From contig NC_134676.1 in the NCBI RefSeq assembly GCF_030463565.1, positions 28,707,228 to 28,771,227 on the forward strand: 64,000 nt of DNA, written 5' to 3'. The translations under genes were made by a program, and so were the position numbers. Shown here piece after piece: positions 11,897-25,714 of this stretch (position 1 is the stretch's first letter; every line of letters begins with the position of its first letter). The stretch is from Pelecanus crispus (taxonomy: Eukaryota; Chordata; Aves; Pelecaniformes; Pelecanidae). The notes under the pieces are model-generated. The model was not told the origin of the DNA. It made no database searches and saw nothing but the letters and a program-made list of their open reading frames with translations.

Positions 11897-14800
11897 TTAA
11901 AACAAGGGGAAGCATCTTGCCTAAGGAGTCTGCTGACGTACTATTGCTGTCCTGCTTATGGAGTGTTAAATCCAGCCTGAGAAAGTGGGTTGCTGTGGGA
12001 GCTAGGGCAAAAGGTTTTACTAGCATTAATGGAAAACAAAATGCACTAATTCACAGATTTTATATACATATTAATGTCCTATTTAGAGGAAACCATTAAA
12101 GAGTGATCTTTAAGCTCTTCTGGGCTGTGGATTTTTCAGTATTAATAATGAGAAATTTGGAAAACTAGCCTGTGGTGTGGAGACACTGTCCAGCTGATAC
12201 TTGGGTTTTTTGTGTATGTGCATGCAGGAGAGAGGAGGGAACTTTTTCTTCTTTCTGCTTAAGTGCAGATACTCAATTTTTGTCTTGGGCTGCACCATTG
12301 GTCACAGTCTGGTATATAACCCACCTGCTTTTAGGGGAATAAGTATTGCGGCAGAGTGATCAGCATAATAAAATCACTACTGCCTCACTGGAGGACCTAG
12401 AAAAAAATGCTGGAGATCAGAGTGATCATGATCTCACTTCTCCTTCAAACTCTTTCTGTAGGAACTGAGTGCATCTTCTCTCTGTTTGCTTAACCACACT
12501 GGCACCTTTCTTGTTTAATTGACCTCTGTTTGATTTAGATACTTGAGAACTTCTTGGTTTTTGCCATTATGGTGGCTAGTAAGAAAACATTTTAGCACCT
12601 GTTTCATACAGGGAAAACAACAGGACAGAGAGTGGTTTATACTATAAATGTTTAAATTCAGGTGTTGTTGACTTCAGTGATTATCTCAATTTCAATACTC
12701 TTCCAAATGAAAAGCTGCTGAGAACTGATATAATAGGTGTTTAAGTTTGTTTTCCCTTCCTCTTCCCCCAGTCTGATCTTACTTAGCATCTGCTCTGTAT
12801 GGAAGCAAATGTTTTTCAGTGCCTTTCTTTACTGTTGTGGGAGACGAGTAATTAAAATGGGATTCTACTGTACTTTTCCAATATACTCTCCAGCAACGCG
12901 TGATCCAGACACACGGTACCAAGTCTTTTTGGAGTGTTTCGTAACTAGCTCCTTTAGAAAGAGGAATTACTCTGAGAAGTGACTTGGAAAGTACTCTTAA
13001 TTTCTTCTGTATGCATATTAAGGTAGATAATGTCTCTTCACTTTAATAGTTAAAAACAGGTTTCTTCTGTGGTGGGGTTTTCTTTTACACCTATTAGTAT
13101 TGTAAAGATAACACAACTCAGAATGAACTTAAAACTCTCCTTACTTACCCAAACATCCTGTCTGTGCAGGTTGGTTTAAATAGTTGTAATTGCATTCCTA
13201 TTACAGTACAGAATCCTTGCTAGTGAAAGATGAGGAAGTTCACTTCAGTGTTAAGGCTGACACTTATTAATGCTCTTGTTTTCATTTTTAAATCTGAAAA
13301 ATGGAAATGTTTGATACAAAATCACTAAAAGAAGAACTTGGAATTCAGTGGTATTAGAGAAACTCATTAGAGTAGAAGAGGCCTTCACTTGCTTATGTTC
13401 TTAGTTATAATAAGGGTTGGTATCAATCTCTATCTCATACTAAGCAATGGATATCAAGTAGTAGTAATAATCATTTAAAGGTGTTACTAATTATGTTTCT
13501 AAAGTTCAAATACAGATAGTAATATCAGAGCTGAAGTAATGTGTACTTAGGCTTATTTTCACATTGATATTCCTTAAAATTTCTCTACTTAAATTACTAG
13601 CTTCTCATTTATTCACAGATAAATACCTTTCTCCAGCTCATGAGGTTGTAACCTAGTCATCAGATTGTATCAGCTATACATTCTAGAAAGCCACAGTCAT
13701 CCTTTGATCTGTGAAATGTAGAGTTTGGGGCAGCTATGGTAGAGGTGCATGTTTTTCTTTCAACAGCTTTCATCAATGAATGTCTCTTGGGTAATCATTT
13801 CGTAAACTGTTTAAAAACAAAAAACCTTTGCCATACAATAGAAATGGGTTTAAAAAAAAAAATCAAGCGAGCAAAATTCAACCCTTCTCTCAAACTTTTG
13901 CTTGCAGCTATTACAGTATAAATTAAATAATCCTGAGTGGAAAAGCCTGCTTTAATGTGTTTCTTCTACTGCATTGTTTTAACTATGACTGAAATGGCGT
14001 ATGCAGTGTCTTGATAGCTCTTCTCTGGCATTCTTGCAGTTTTGTCTGCTCTTGCTGACTTTTTCTTTTTCTTTTTTTTTTTTTTTTTCTTTCCTAACAA
14101 TGGGATGTGACAGCATATATTTATTTAATCATTATAAAGTTACTGGTATTCTCCAGTGAGCCTGAGATTTCAAAGAAGCTTTTAAATAGCTCCCTAAAAT
14201 ATGTAGAAGAATCCTGTCCCAAAAGAGTGATGAGCTTTCAGATCTTCCCTAAAATCTCACTAAAATTAGCAAAAGTAGGCAGGACTACCATATCTCTTGC
14301 TTTGTTTTCAAAGTTAACTGGAAAACCTGCTAGTGTTTTAAATGGTACATCTATATGTACTAAATGATTATTTGAATTGAAAATATAGGAAGATGCATTT
14401 GTCTGAGTTGTGTACAGAACTGTGTGTTGTACAGCTATTCAAAATAACATTTTAGATTTTTAATTTGTTTTCAAATCTGAGTTGTTACTCTCTTGGTCCT
14501 GTACTTTGTTTTGTAGTAAATAACATCTTATGATTTTATTGTTACTGTAGAACAGGGAACCTGTGTATTCACAGTGCCAGTGTCTCTCCCTTTTGCTTAT
14601 GGTTAGAAATTGTTTATGGGCCAGGATGAACTGAATTCACTGTTACTCTTTCTTCTAGGCTTCATCAAAACATGTAAAGTAAGGGTGGTTAAATAGGTTT
14701 CTTTAATTCTGTGGATCCCTGAAGAGGAAGAATAATTGGTAAAGGTGTGGTCTCTGTCAAATCAGTAGCCCTCGAGGCAGCGCTAGAAGAATACACCCTG

Positions 14801-17800
14801 TTCAGGTGTTTGAGCATAACAGTGGTTATGAGCCTGTTACTGCACCAGCCTTTCCCCAGCACTGAGTACTGATGAACTTTGAATGGTATGGAATGCTGCG
14901 TTAACCCTAACTGACTTTATACTTCTAATGCACTGGGTGTAAAAATGTGAAATGTGTTTAGATTAGCAAATGTATTGCTAGAAGACCACTCTTTTATCCA
15001 GCTCTCTTGCAGGTAGCAAATCCTGCAAATAGAAAGGCTTTCTAGCTTGAATAGCATTTTTCACAGCTGTTGTAGTATTAGCCATCAATAATCATAACTT
15101 TGGGGAATTTGAATGATTTGTGAGTTGATAATGATAAAATAGTTGCAGGTGTTAACAGTAACAATGTAAATGCTATTACAGTGCAGCACAGACAACTGAA
15201 AAGGATTTTAGAATGTTGGAGTATTTTATTTCTTTGGATAATGCAGCATTGAGAGTTTATGTTGTCAGCCTTTACTCTGAAGCTGCAGAAAGGAGTTTTC
15301 TGAAGAAGCAGGAAGTAACAACCTGATGGCTGCATCTGAGGCTTAAATCTGAACACTAATTTAGGGTTAATAGCATGAGTTAGCAGTGCTAATACTGTTA
15401 GTTTTCTATATGTATGGCAATATGTTCAGAGGTATGATTAACTTGCTTATCTTTGTTCTAAACCCATCCCTAACAAGCAGGTAATAATGTGTATTTCTAG
15501 AGAAGGTAAGTTATTGAAACTTTTAAGTAATTTTTAAAAAAATTCAAGTACATCCATAATAGGACAGCCTAGGCACTAGGAGGTACAGCTTAGAAGTTTG
15601 AATCTTACAAATGTGCATTACAGTGAGAAGCGGGGGAAATGCAGTATATTCACAGAACCGTGTTAGTTCTTGGAAGGATGTCAGGATGGTTGATGATGGA
15701 GATAAGGACAGGATGACACCAGGGAGGAGGTTGTGTGTGAATTCCTTTCCGCCGTTAGAGATGTTCTTGCTAACATTCTTGGACATAGAACTTCAGTCCT
15801 GTGGTAACATGTTTACTGATAGCTAGTGAATGCATATTAATGAATATTGTTTATAATGCAGCTGTGATAGGTTGGACTAAAACAGCAGTGGCTATACCCA
15901 GGCAATTGTGGGAAACAAAAATGAATGATCTACAAGTACAAGACTGCTGAAAGCAAAGGCAAACACAGAGCTGCTCAGGAATGTGCTCTATCTGCTAAGG
16001 AGTTTGCTAAATACTGGTTCTGATGGCAGTAGGTATGGACAGTGGGGAGAAGCAATTCACTTTGGGGAAGATGGTGTGCCCTGTGCTGCTGCTTATTTGT
16101 GTGGTCCTGTTGGAAAGTTTAGAGAAGACGGATGTAAGTCAGTTGATGTCTGACCAGATTCTTGAGGGCTCTAAGCAATGAAATACTCTTTTGATGTTTT
16201 ATTCTTCCTTTGTTTTGGGAACAGAACTTCTACATAAACAAGAAATACCAGACCTTGCTACTTATTTTTTTTCTTCTAGCTGGAACAGCCAACAAGATGC
16301 CTGACTGTTTCCTAGCTTCTTAGTCATATTGATGATAGGTTTGAATTTGTGTTTCTTGAATGCTTATTTTTCAGAGGATGGAGTTTACTTGCAGTCTTAC
16401 AGTTTTAGTTCATATGTGCCTTTTTTCTATCCTTCTGAAGATGGGATGAGGAAGACAAACATACTGCTGAGTCCAGCTGTGAGCTAGATTGGTGTAGTCT
16501 GTGTGGCCTTTGTAAAGGTGAGGAAGTATTGGTGCTGTTTTGCATGGACATATAGAAATGCTTACACCTACCACTGTATTTGTGAGAATAGTGTCTGTCA
16601 CCTGGGACAGTAGCTTGAAATACCTTTTCACAAAATGACTGCACTCGGACTGACACTCAGTAGTGACTTCCTCATCATGTCTGTGGCCCAGGCATGGTGT
16701 CTGAAAGCCCTGATTACTTCCTTTGAACATTGTTCTTGATGTCTGTGGTATTCTTGTCATCTGACTTTCACCCTGCCTTTTGCTTGAGAAAGGCAAGGTG
16801 AAAGTTCTCTGTAGTGATCTGTGTACCTAGCTCTTTTGTGTTCTTTGACCCTACCCTGTTTTGGTAAGGCCACAAACTGCATTGCCTGTGAAGTTCATCA
16901 TTTTGTTGTACATTGTCAAGCCTGCAGCTGTTTGCAGCTGAAAGAATTTGCTACTGTAGAATACTGAGTGCAAATAGCAGGTAAAATTCAGAATTCGTTT
17001 TTATTAAACGCTGTATTTTTAAACATCTGTCATCTTCTGAAGATAATTGTAGTAACAGTTGGGGATAGCTGCCTATTCCCTTTCTGGAAAAAAATGCAAT
17101 TCTTAATCTACAGTAAGGTTTAAATTCTTACTGCTCCAAATATGTTAGATGTACTGTAGCGCTGATTTCCAGATTCTGATCTTCAAGCTATTGTATTGTA
17201 TTGTAATGGGCCATATAGTCAGACTCTGAACTTTCTCAATTCTGTGTGCTTGCTGGTCTGCAAGAAAGTTTTAGGGTTGACTGACAGGGATCTGTTATTG
17301 CAGTGTTGTTTATTTGCTTTCCCTGCTTCACTTCTGTGACTCACTCGTTCTCCTGGGAAGATCCCATGTTAATTTCTACCCCCGTTTCTGCATTTTCATT
17401 TGAATCACCCACAAACCCAAGGCAATTGTTGCTTTCCTAGTTATAGGTGTCCTGCTGCACATGACTTTAAATTTAAAAAAAAAAAATCAAAACCACCTAC
17501 AGATAATTTAAAAAAGGCAAAGAGAGCTTAAATACTATTTAACCCTTGAGTTTCCTACAGCTCCTCTGCTGAAAGCCATGACATCCACAGACTTCAAGTG
17601 GCATAGTTGTACCTCAGGCAACTGTTCTAGTAACTCCTTGGGTATGGAGGGTATGACTGCAGAGCTTAATGACCTGCTGTGCACCGTTAGTAACCATGGT
17701 CACCATCACATTTGAATTTGCATGTGGAAAGTTCTAGAAGCAGCCATAAAGAGCGTTGCTGTTGTTTGGCTGATGAGCAATAACTCATTAGACTGTGTTA

Positions 17801-18686
17801 ACATGTGCCTGCAATTGGCTGACCTAATCTGTGCAGCTTTGAAATCCACCCCAGTTGCAGGGATAGGGGAGATGACAGCAGAACCAAGCGTTTTAAAAAT
17901 AGATGCAAATGCGTACGTAGGGTTACTGCAACACCAGCCTCACTGTGGTGTTAGGTTAGTTACCTTAGGCTTGATAGGCCACCAGCTGGCTAACCAGATT
18001 CAGTGAGTTTTTTGTAAGTATGGTCAAGATAAGAGCTTTCTTTGTTCTTGTTTCTGAAATCACTAGATGTATTTGAGGTGGCTCTTCCAAACCAGAGGGA
18101 TAATGTTAGAGGAAGCTATGAAGCTTTTAAAAACTGAACAAGTTGCCAAGAAACATGGGCACCAAGTGGGAGTAGGAGATGGTCTTCTGATAGCAAGTGG
18201 CAAATAAAGCTGCAGAAAATCAGAGAGGAGGCGTATCTTACTGCCTTGTTGAAGAGGTGCATGGAGAAGCAGGAGGCGAACCTAAGGATGCAGAGTTGTG
18301 GAAGACGAGCAGGGGAAAGCGCAGCATGGCTCGGTGTGTCTCAGGTGGCTGGCCAGCCACCTGAGGAGGGAGGCTGAGTGTGGGCTACAAGTGCTGAGCT
18401 ATAGGAAGGCCTTTAAGATCTTTAAGAGAAGATGCTATGGGGTATAAAGTGCAGGAACAAAATTGGAGGGAGCTGAAGGTGGAGCTGGAGAATGGCAAAA
18501 CAGCCACTCTAAACTGCTGAGGCAGGGGAGTGAGAAAGAGTAGTGACCAGAGAGGGTCATTTAGGGGTATCTGTGTGGGGTTTGGTGTTATTTTTTTAAG
18601 ACCCTAAGATGGTTTGTCTTGGGTGTTGAAGGGGAGATAGAACAAAGTGGGAGATTAGAAGGAGTGAGTGGTGAGCACAGGAGAAA

Positions 18687-19218
18687 TCACAGAATCATAG
18701 AATGCTTTGGGTTGGAAGGGGACCTTCAGAGGTCATCTTGCCCAAGCCCCCTGCAGTGAGCAGGGACAGCTTGAACTACATCAGGTTGCTCAGAGCCCCA
18801 TCCAACCTGACCTTGAATGTTTCTGGGGATGGGGCCTCCACTACCTCTCTGGGCAACCCATTCCAGTGCTTCACCACCCTCATTGTAAAAAATTTCTTCC
18901 TTATATCCAGTCTAAATCTATTCTTCTTTAGTTTAAATCCATTATTCCTTGTCCTGTCACAACAGGCCTTGCTAAAAAGATTGTCCCCATCTTTCCTGTA
19001 GGCCCCCTTTAAGTACTGGAAGGTTGCAATAAGGTCTCCCCGCAGCCTTCTCTTCTCCAGGCTGAACAACCCCAACTCCCTCAGCCTGTCCTCATAGGAG
19101 AGGGGCTCCAGCCCTCGGATCATTTTTGTGGCCCTCATCTGGACCCTCTCCAACAGGTCTATGTCCTTCTTGTGCTGAGGGCTCCAGAGCTGGATGCAGT
19201 ACTCCAGGTCAGGTCTCA
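18687..19218 (-). mobile_element. CR1 LINE 3' end with a 125-codon remnant of the RT ORF
   Basis: On the + strand it opens with 'agaatcatagaatgctttgg' and runs through 'gaccttgaatgtttctgggg' to 'tggatgcagtactccaggtc'. That is a CR1 3' region on the minus strand, antisense to FAM169A. Minus-strand positions 19153-18776 hold an uninterrupted 125-codon frame with the usual C-terminal reverse-transcriptase words ([19 protein letters not shown], then [14 protein letters not shown]). It is 5'-truncated and probably fairly young, since the frame survives. Confidence 0.88.
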
Positions 19219-21242
19219 GATCTGTATGTCAAAGAGAGGCGGATCCAGGAAGTAATAATCCCACTTAGTTCTGTCTTTTTGTCTTCTAGATGTTAATTAT
19301 TTTCAAACACAACTGGAGTGGATTTCATTTTGTGCATGGATATATTCACCTTGAATCTGAAAAGCTGGAAGGGAAGGCATGAAAGGTTCCTTTAAGAAAA
19401 ACTCATTATTCAGATTCATTAATTCTGGCTATTTTGAGTAGTCTCAAACACAGAATTTTAATTTGGTAAATCTCTGGCACACTTTCCTGGTAGGAAACAC
19501 TTGTGCATATTAATTTCCCAAAACTCTTTACTGAAGAAAATGCTCTCCAAGAAACTGGATGATAACCTTATTAAAATGTGAGACTGTAGAAAAATGTAAA
19601 TAACAGGTTAGTAGTTTGTATATGCAAGGAGTTAGTCTTTGATTAAATAGGCTGCCTAATCACATACCTAATTTTAATCACTTGAGGAAAATGCCAGTGC
19701 TGTTATACAGGTGCTTAATGAGGTATATGCTTGAGAACCTTACCTACCTAAGGTGGGTTGGAGAGTGAAGTTGCCTAATACATTCTCCTAATAATACTCT
19801 GTCACCTCAGTTTTGATAACTGGTAAGTTTTCTGTCCTGTTTTCATTAAAGCCATATAATTGTGTAGTTGTTAACAGAGTTCATGTTTTCTGTAAATCTA
19901 ATCAGTAGTTGATTAAAAGCAGTCTTTAATGTTGTTGCGTATACTTAAAGAGTATCTGGTTTTATGTTAGTACATTTTGGTTGCAGTTTAGTCTTTTAGA
20001 GCTGCCAAATGTTAATTTTTTTATTACATGTTAGAACATCCTGGATATATTTAATTGTTGAATGAACTTTTTGATACTTTTTTAAGACTGTATTTTGTTT
20101 TAATGAAATTAATGTACTTTCTTCAAACTTTAACTATTTTTTTTTAAATTGAAAAGAAATTATGTGCAAATACTTTTTTAATGTGGAGGACTCTTTCCTT
20201 CCTTGTTCATGTTTCATTTGCCAAGAGACTGGTTGAACCCAGTCACATAGACCTTTTGACCATAATTCTTGCTGATCTCCACTGCAATGGTGTTTTATAC
20301 TAGGACTGGGGAGTTGGATCCTTTATGTAGAGTTCATAATTCTGTGTTATACAAGTAAATTAAAGTTAAATTGTGGTGGCTAATTAGTGAACGGAAAGGA
20401 TTGATTATTTTTGTTTGTTTATCTGCATTTAAATCAACAGCTTGATTTGTGTCTCTGATAGAAAACGAAAGCCGCATAAGCGGCTTCCAGCAGATTACGG
20501 ATAATGTGGTTGGTATATTAATCCAGAGCTCTTGGTGGGTGTTGACAACCATTTCTAGACCACTGCCCTGTGTTTCCTTAAGAACTTTGTGTTTGGGATT
20601 TTGTAGGGTATGAGTAGGTGTTATTTAGGGGTTTATGTTCCTTCAAAAAAAAAAAAGACTTCTTTTTCATTTTGGGGGAAAAAAAACCCCCTAAACCAGA
20701 GTAAATTTATCTGAGTTGGCAAGAACTTGTATTTAAGATTGATGTGTCTATAGTCTCTAGAAATGTGAAAAAAGCCACACTGCAGGCAAGTAATATTTAT
20801 ATGCCTTAGTGCTATGGTGCAGATAATGGTTTGAAGACCACTTAGGAATATACAAAACCAAGCTTTTTTAATTAAAACCCAAGAATACTTGAAGTATGCT
20901 GTTTTCTACTTTTTGTCTGACTAGGCCAATACTTCATCACAGGACTGGACCTGATGTGTGTCCTGCAGGCTGGGGCTGAATTAGTTGTCCTGGTTTAGCA
21001 GAAAAGTTCTGCAGGTCATAGCTTGAGCACGCCTGTGTCTGCTCTCTAAACTTCAAATTTTAATTACACCCACCTCCCCCAATTAAATTATAAATATTTA
21101 TTGTTAAACACAAACTTAAATTTGAAGGTTGTTCACCTGCTATGTAGCTGTTGATTTAGTTTTGCACATATTTGTTATACTAGGCATGTTTACCTGTCCC
21201 AGTTATTTTATGTTGAAAAGTCCTTGGTGGATTGATTGTGAA

Positions 21243-21264
21243 TTTTTTTTTTTTTTTTTTTTTT
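21243..21264. repeat. poly-T tract
   Basis: Twenty-two T in a row within FAM169A intron 1. It could be an antisense poly-A tail of an old retrocopy, but no such copy is visible beside it. Confidence 0.9.
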
Positions 21265-22193
21265 GAAAAAGGAAAACAAGCAGTGCAGTTAAGTTGTGCT
21301 GTGGAAGTAATTGTCCACTTCCGGTACTTGTCAAGTTTTGGTACAGTTTGTATTTCATGATCTCAGTAGAGTATTTCTCATACTGGTCTCTCTGAGGTAA
21401 TGATTATTTGCATTTTGTAGATGAGGAATTGGGGCAGATCACATAACATGTCTGTGCTCACTCGAAGTCTGTGCTAGAGCTGGAAATTCATCCTCATTCC
21501 TCTAAATCCTTGGCTGGCAGCCTAACGACTTAGGCTTCTGTTCCCCTAAGATGAAGGCACCCAAAACCAGTTCTAAGCTGCAATTAAGCCCTCGGACGTG
21601 CTGTAAGAAACAATACAGCTTTTGGCTTCCTATCTGTCTGCTGTCTTGTGGCACTCAGTATTGAGGGTCTGCAAGAGGATGAACAGATCTCGATGCCTGC
21701 TGAAATCCACATGTGAGCTGGAAGCTGCATGTACTGTGCATCTCTCTTTCAATGCACTTCTAAGATGAAATAGTGGTTGCAGCTATAATTTATAATTAAA
21801 TCAATTTGCAATGTTGTCCGCTTAGTCTACATTTAATTTTTTTTTTAACCTTAATGCTTATAGTAATAAAGATTTTTGAATAAGGAACATTGCACAGGCA
21901 TGCGTTCACTCCTCCTGTTAAATGTGGTTTTTGTTGGTGTTCCTTGAATTGATCTCTGTTACCCTCTGGTGCTGCAGCTGTTACGAAAAAAAGACGTGCC
22001 ATTTCTCGCGTAGTAGCTTGCATTAATGTTGACAAGGGGGAAAGTCATACAATTCCACATAAAAGCAAATGTTGCTCATGTGAGTTTATTACACACAATC
22101 TTTAATGCTGTTATGTGAAATGATATGGTTATAAAGAGTGTAAGATTTATTTTCTTTCACTTGAAACATGAAAAGCATAATTTGCCTAATTTT

Positions 22194-22226
22194 AAAAAAA
22201 AAAAAAATCCCCCCCCCCCCCCCCCC
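22194..22226. repeat. compound A14-T-C18 homopolymer tract
   Basis: Fourteen A, one T, then eighteen C. An unusual junction of two long homopolymers that is likely to be length-polymorphic and poorly resolved by sequencing. Confidence 0.9.
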
Positions 22227-25200
22227 TTCTAATACGTCTTTGTATAAATAGTCGTGATGAGTTCAGTTGCTTAAGGCTACATTGCATGTGCTGGGTCAGC
22301 CTGACTGCTAACCAATTGCAGTGGTACCCCATGAGCAGAGCACAGTCCCACAATGTGTGACAAGGATTTGACCTGACAGTTTTACAGTCATGCAACACAC
22401 AGAGGCTTAGAGCAGCAAAAACGGACATGAGGGACTGTGTGGCAGAGACCTGTGCTTTTCCTGCTGCCTCTGTGGAGAAAAATGTGTAATGCTCTTGTCA
22501 AGAAAAACTAAAAAGCTATTTTCTCTTTCCCTTTTTCTCTCTCCTGCATTACTTGAGACTGGCTAGATGTGCAGCCATCTGTATTTTTACTTTGTTAAGG
22601 ACACTGACAAACCAGTTGTGTTTTTGTGAGGGAAATGTATTAATTTATTACTACTGGAAGCCATTTGGTTTGTCTTTGGTAGGTTATTTTGCCTTTCAAG
22701 ATGAAGATGCTTGCATTTTGGACTGTTGAACTACTTCCTTATGCTCTGCTGTAGATTGGCATGGGACATTCTCCTTTCATCACCCATTTAATGCTTTTAA
22801 TGTAATTTGATAACTTTCTGTGTGTAAGTTACTGATTTCTTCAGCGATCTAGTGAACTTGCATGTTGTGAAATATTTCTGATCTCGTCAACACTGAGACA
22901 AATGACATCACACAAGTGTTTGAGAGCTTGTCACTTTACATGTTTAATCTGTGCACCGTACAAATGATAGATGGTTATTTAGCAGGGATGCTGAGTAGGC
23001 TTTCTTTGGTTCAATCTTGAACTTTGCTCTGTATTGGTTTTTTTCTGCACAACCCGTTCTCTGTAAATGATACAAGATGAAAAGTCAAAAGTAACTAATG
23101 TGAGTTGGGAGTGGATAAAATCAAAGTGTGCTATATGAAAGTGTTAAGTAACCCAAACAGCTAAAGAGAAAGGTCTTTGAATGATTTTGAGGGTAATTCA
23201 ATGAATTTGTTAATTAGCAGGAAAGAGGTTTTTGTCTTTTTTGCTTATAAGCAAAGGTATGGTTGCTTATTTTTCATAGTGGTGTAGTGGTTGGAATTCG
23301 GATAATCTACTGAATTTCTTATTGCATGTTTTCTGGTTTGGTCCTGCATTATTTTGTTCTAAAAAAACGTCAGGAATTACTACCTAGAGGCTTTCGGTTA
23401 TAGCTTGTGGCTTGCTTGTCTGTTTGTCATGTAATAACGAAAGCTTAGCTCAATTTGTCTGTTATTCGCAGAGTTATCCAAGCACTTAGGTATTTCTTTA
23501 ATAGTGGAGGGGGGTTTCCCCTTTCTGCCAGCATACAGAAAACTAAATTTAGTGTTTTTCATGTGTTTGTATTCCCTTACAGCAGAATTTACCTGGCTTG
23601 TTGCAGCAAACTGGATGCTAAAGCCTCATCATCTTGTAGAAGCAGTGACATGTAATCTCATGCTTCACCTCTCTTCCTGTTCCTTTTGCCACATACTTGT
23701 ATCAGGCTAGTCCGTTCATGTGTACTGCAGTGTTGCTGGTGTGTTTCAGAACTGTAATGTGGGTGGGCAAACGATACCTGCTAGAGGTGAGGAGACCAGC
23801 GGTGGGCGAATTGCTTCCCTGGCAGCAGCTCCTCTGGCTGCTGTGCATAGCTGCCGCATTCAAAGGCACACACGCCTCACCTTTGGCTCTTGAAGTCCCT
23901 TCGCTTGCAAACAGGAGGAGCAGATGGAGTTGGCTGGTGTCAGCTGTCTCTTGCCTGCTTCTGCCTTGTTAAGGTTGGACCTGGAAGCGGGGAGGAAACA
24001 GGTGGAGAATTAAGAGATGCAGCTAAGCATCTGAAAGGGGCAGGGAGCAATAGCAGGAGGAATGTGAGAGACTGGGAGAGAAGGCAAGAGAAAATCCAAA
24101 TAACAGATAAGGGGAAGGAATGAGCTGATTTGAAAGGAAATGGCTGTGGGGAATGTGTGTGTATATCTAAACAATAGCATTCATGGAAAGCATTAGTTTT
24201 CATCGCAAAAACATTAAAGCTAGCAGTTGTAAATGCCAATGAAGTTATGTCGAAGTTTGTTTTTTGATTTTTAACAGGAAAACAAAAAATCTCTCTTGTA
24301 GAAGGAGCAGCCTTTATCTATTCAAGCAACTTAATAGTAGTATATTATTACTGTTAAGCTTTTAAAATGCAGACTTTTTGATTGCTACTGGGTGAGTCGA
24401 AATAAAAAGTTCTTTTGCATTTACCTGTGTCAGTACAGCACTGAATGGTGGATTAAAAGGAGGAGACCGGAGATAAAGGGGAAAAAACAATCATTGGAGA
24501 CTAGGATTTTAAAAAAAATTCTTTTAAAAGACTCCATAGTGGAGACTAGGAATTATAAGTCCCCTATGAAAAGCTTTGTGTTTTTGAGAGTTGGGTGATA
24601 AATTCCTGGGGGATGTGCGAGACAGATCAAGAGATCCCTGTGTTCTGCCAGATAAGATTCTCATGAACTTGTAGCTCATGCTGGTGAGAGTTTGGGCTGT
24701 AGCTTGAAAGGAGCTGAGGGATCTGTTTCTGTATATAGTTTTATAGACCTGGAAGAGCCTTCGCTGAAGAGCACACAGTGGATTCCAGGAGCTCTTGTTC
24801 GTCTCAATTTGACACTGCTTTGACAAGGAAAATTTCAATCTAAGAGCTTTCAAGGAGTTATTGCTATTATGGCTGGTCTTCAGTGCTTTAGTTTTTGTCT
24901 TGTCACCTCCTTAAAGTGCCTCTAATCTGTTGTGGGCTATTGTTTTTGACAAGCTTGTAGCATCACCTGTTCACAGTTGAAATGCTTTTGGAAACAACCA
25001 GCTGGTAGGCACACTAACTTTAGGCCAGTTGTTGAGAGAATTTCTGAACAATGCTTTGGTTTCTTCAGAGATGGATTTAGATACAAAGTCTCTAAAATAA
25101 ATGAACTCCTCTTTCTTGTTGTTATCTTTTGGGCTGTTTACTTTTTATTTGGCCACTTACTGCTTAATCTGTGGCCTCAAAAACATCAGCTAGGAGGGAG

Positions 25201-25579
25201 ATAACTGAGCCTGCCACCTCAAGGCAGCCTGTGGTCTATTGTATGTGTGCTGCAATCAGGGGGCTTGTATGTCGGAAATCTGCAGTGGCTGGGTTTAGGG
25301 GGATCTATGGGCTAAACCCATCCTTTTCTGCTTATAAACACAGGTTGGGTTCATGTATTGTTTTACAGACTGGGTGTTAATAGGCACCATCCTAATTAAA
25401 TGCCTGGAGCATTTCTCCTTTCTGGCTTGGATATAAAGGGATCTAGAGAGCAGCTCAGTGTGTGTGTGCACGCGTGTGTTCAGCAGTCTTGGTTACATGT
25501 TTAGTAAGAATATGTGATAAACTGTACATCATATCTCTCAAATTATGTTTGGTAATAATGTTGCTTATTTCTCAAGAGG

Positions 25580-25714
25580 ATGTCATTCCCTGTGGATATG
25601 TTGAACAGCTACAGTCATGAGGACTTGGAGAGCTCAGCAGAGGACTACTTGTCCAGCCTTCGGTGTGGGAATCCAGACCATCCTGAACTCTTGTCTCTGC
25701 CACGCCATGGCAAA
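25580..25714 (+). CDS. FAM169A: FAM169A coding exon 1 (residues 1-45)
   Basis: Begins [19 protein letters not shown] and ends ...RHGK. The acceptor lies at 25575-25576 or 25577-25578 (ctcAGAG|g), only 3-4 bases before the ATG, so the 5' UTR is almost wholly in an upstream exon. Donor CAAA|gtaaga, phase 0. Confidence 0.92.

Larger units (their letters stand above)
11016..25576 (+). other. FAM169A: FAM169A intron 1 (proposed)
   Basis: About 14.5 kb without recognisable exons between the CpG-island donor candidates and the acceptor before the start codon. It contains a C-run near 11872-11896, a T-run at 21243-21264, an A-run plus C-run at 22194-22226 and one CR1 on the minus strand. None of its open frames resembles a protein I know. 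The donor position is uncertain. Confidence 0.5.

Noticed and set aside
17722-18006. 94-codon frame (MWKVLEAAIKSVAVVWLMSN...) in FAM169A intron 1
   Set aside because: It looks protein-like at first, but I know no family for it and there is no promoter or poly(A) context; probably chance.
18776-19153. 125-codon minus frame as a host gene
   Set aside because: CR1 reverse-transcriptase tail; annotated as a mobile element.
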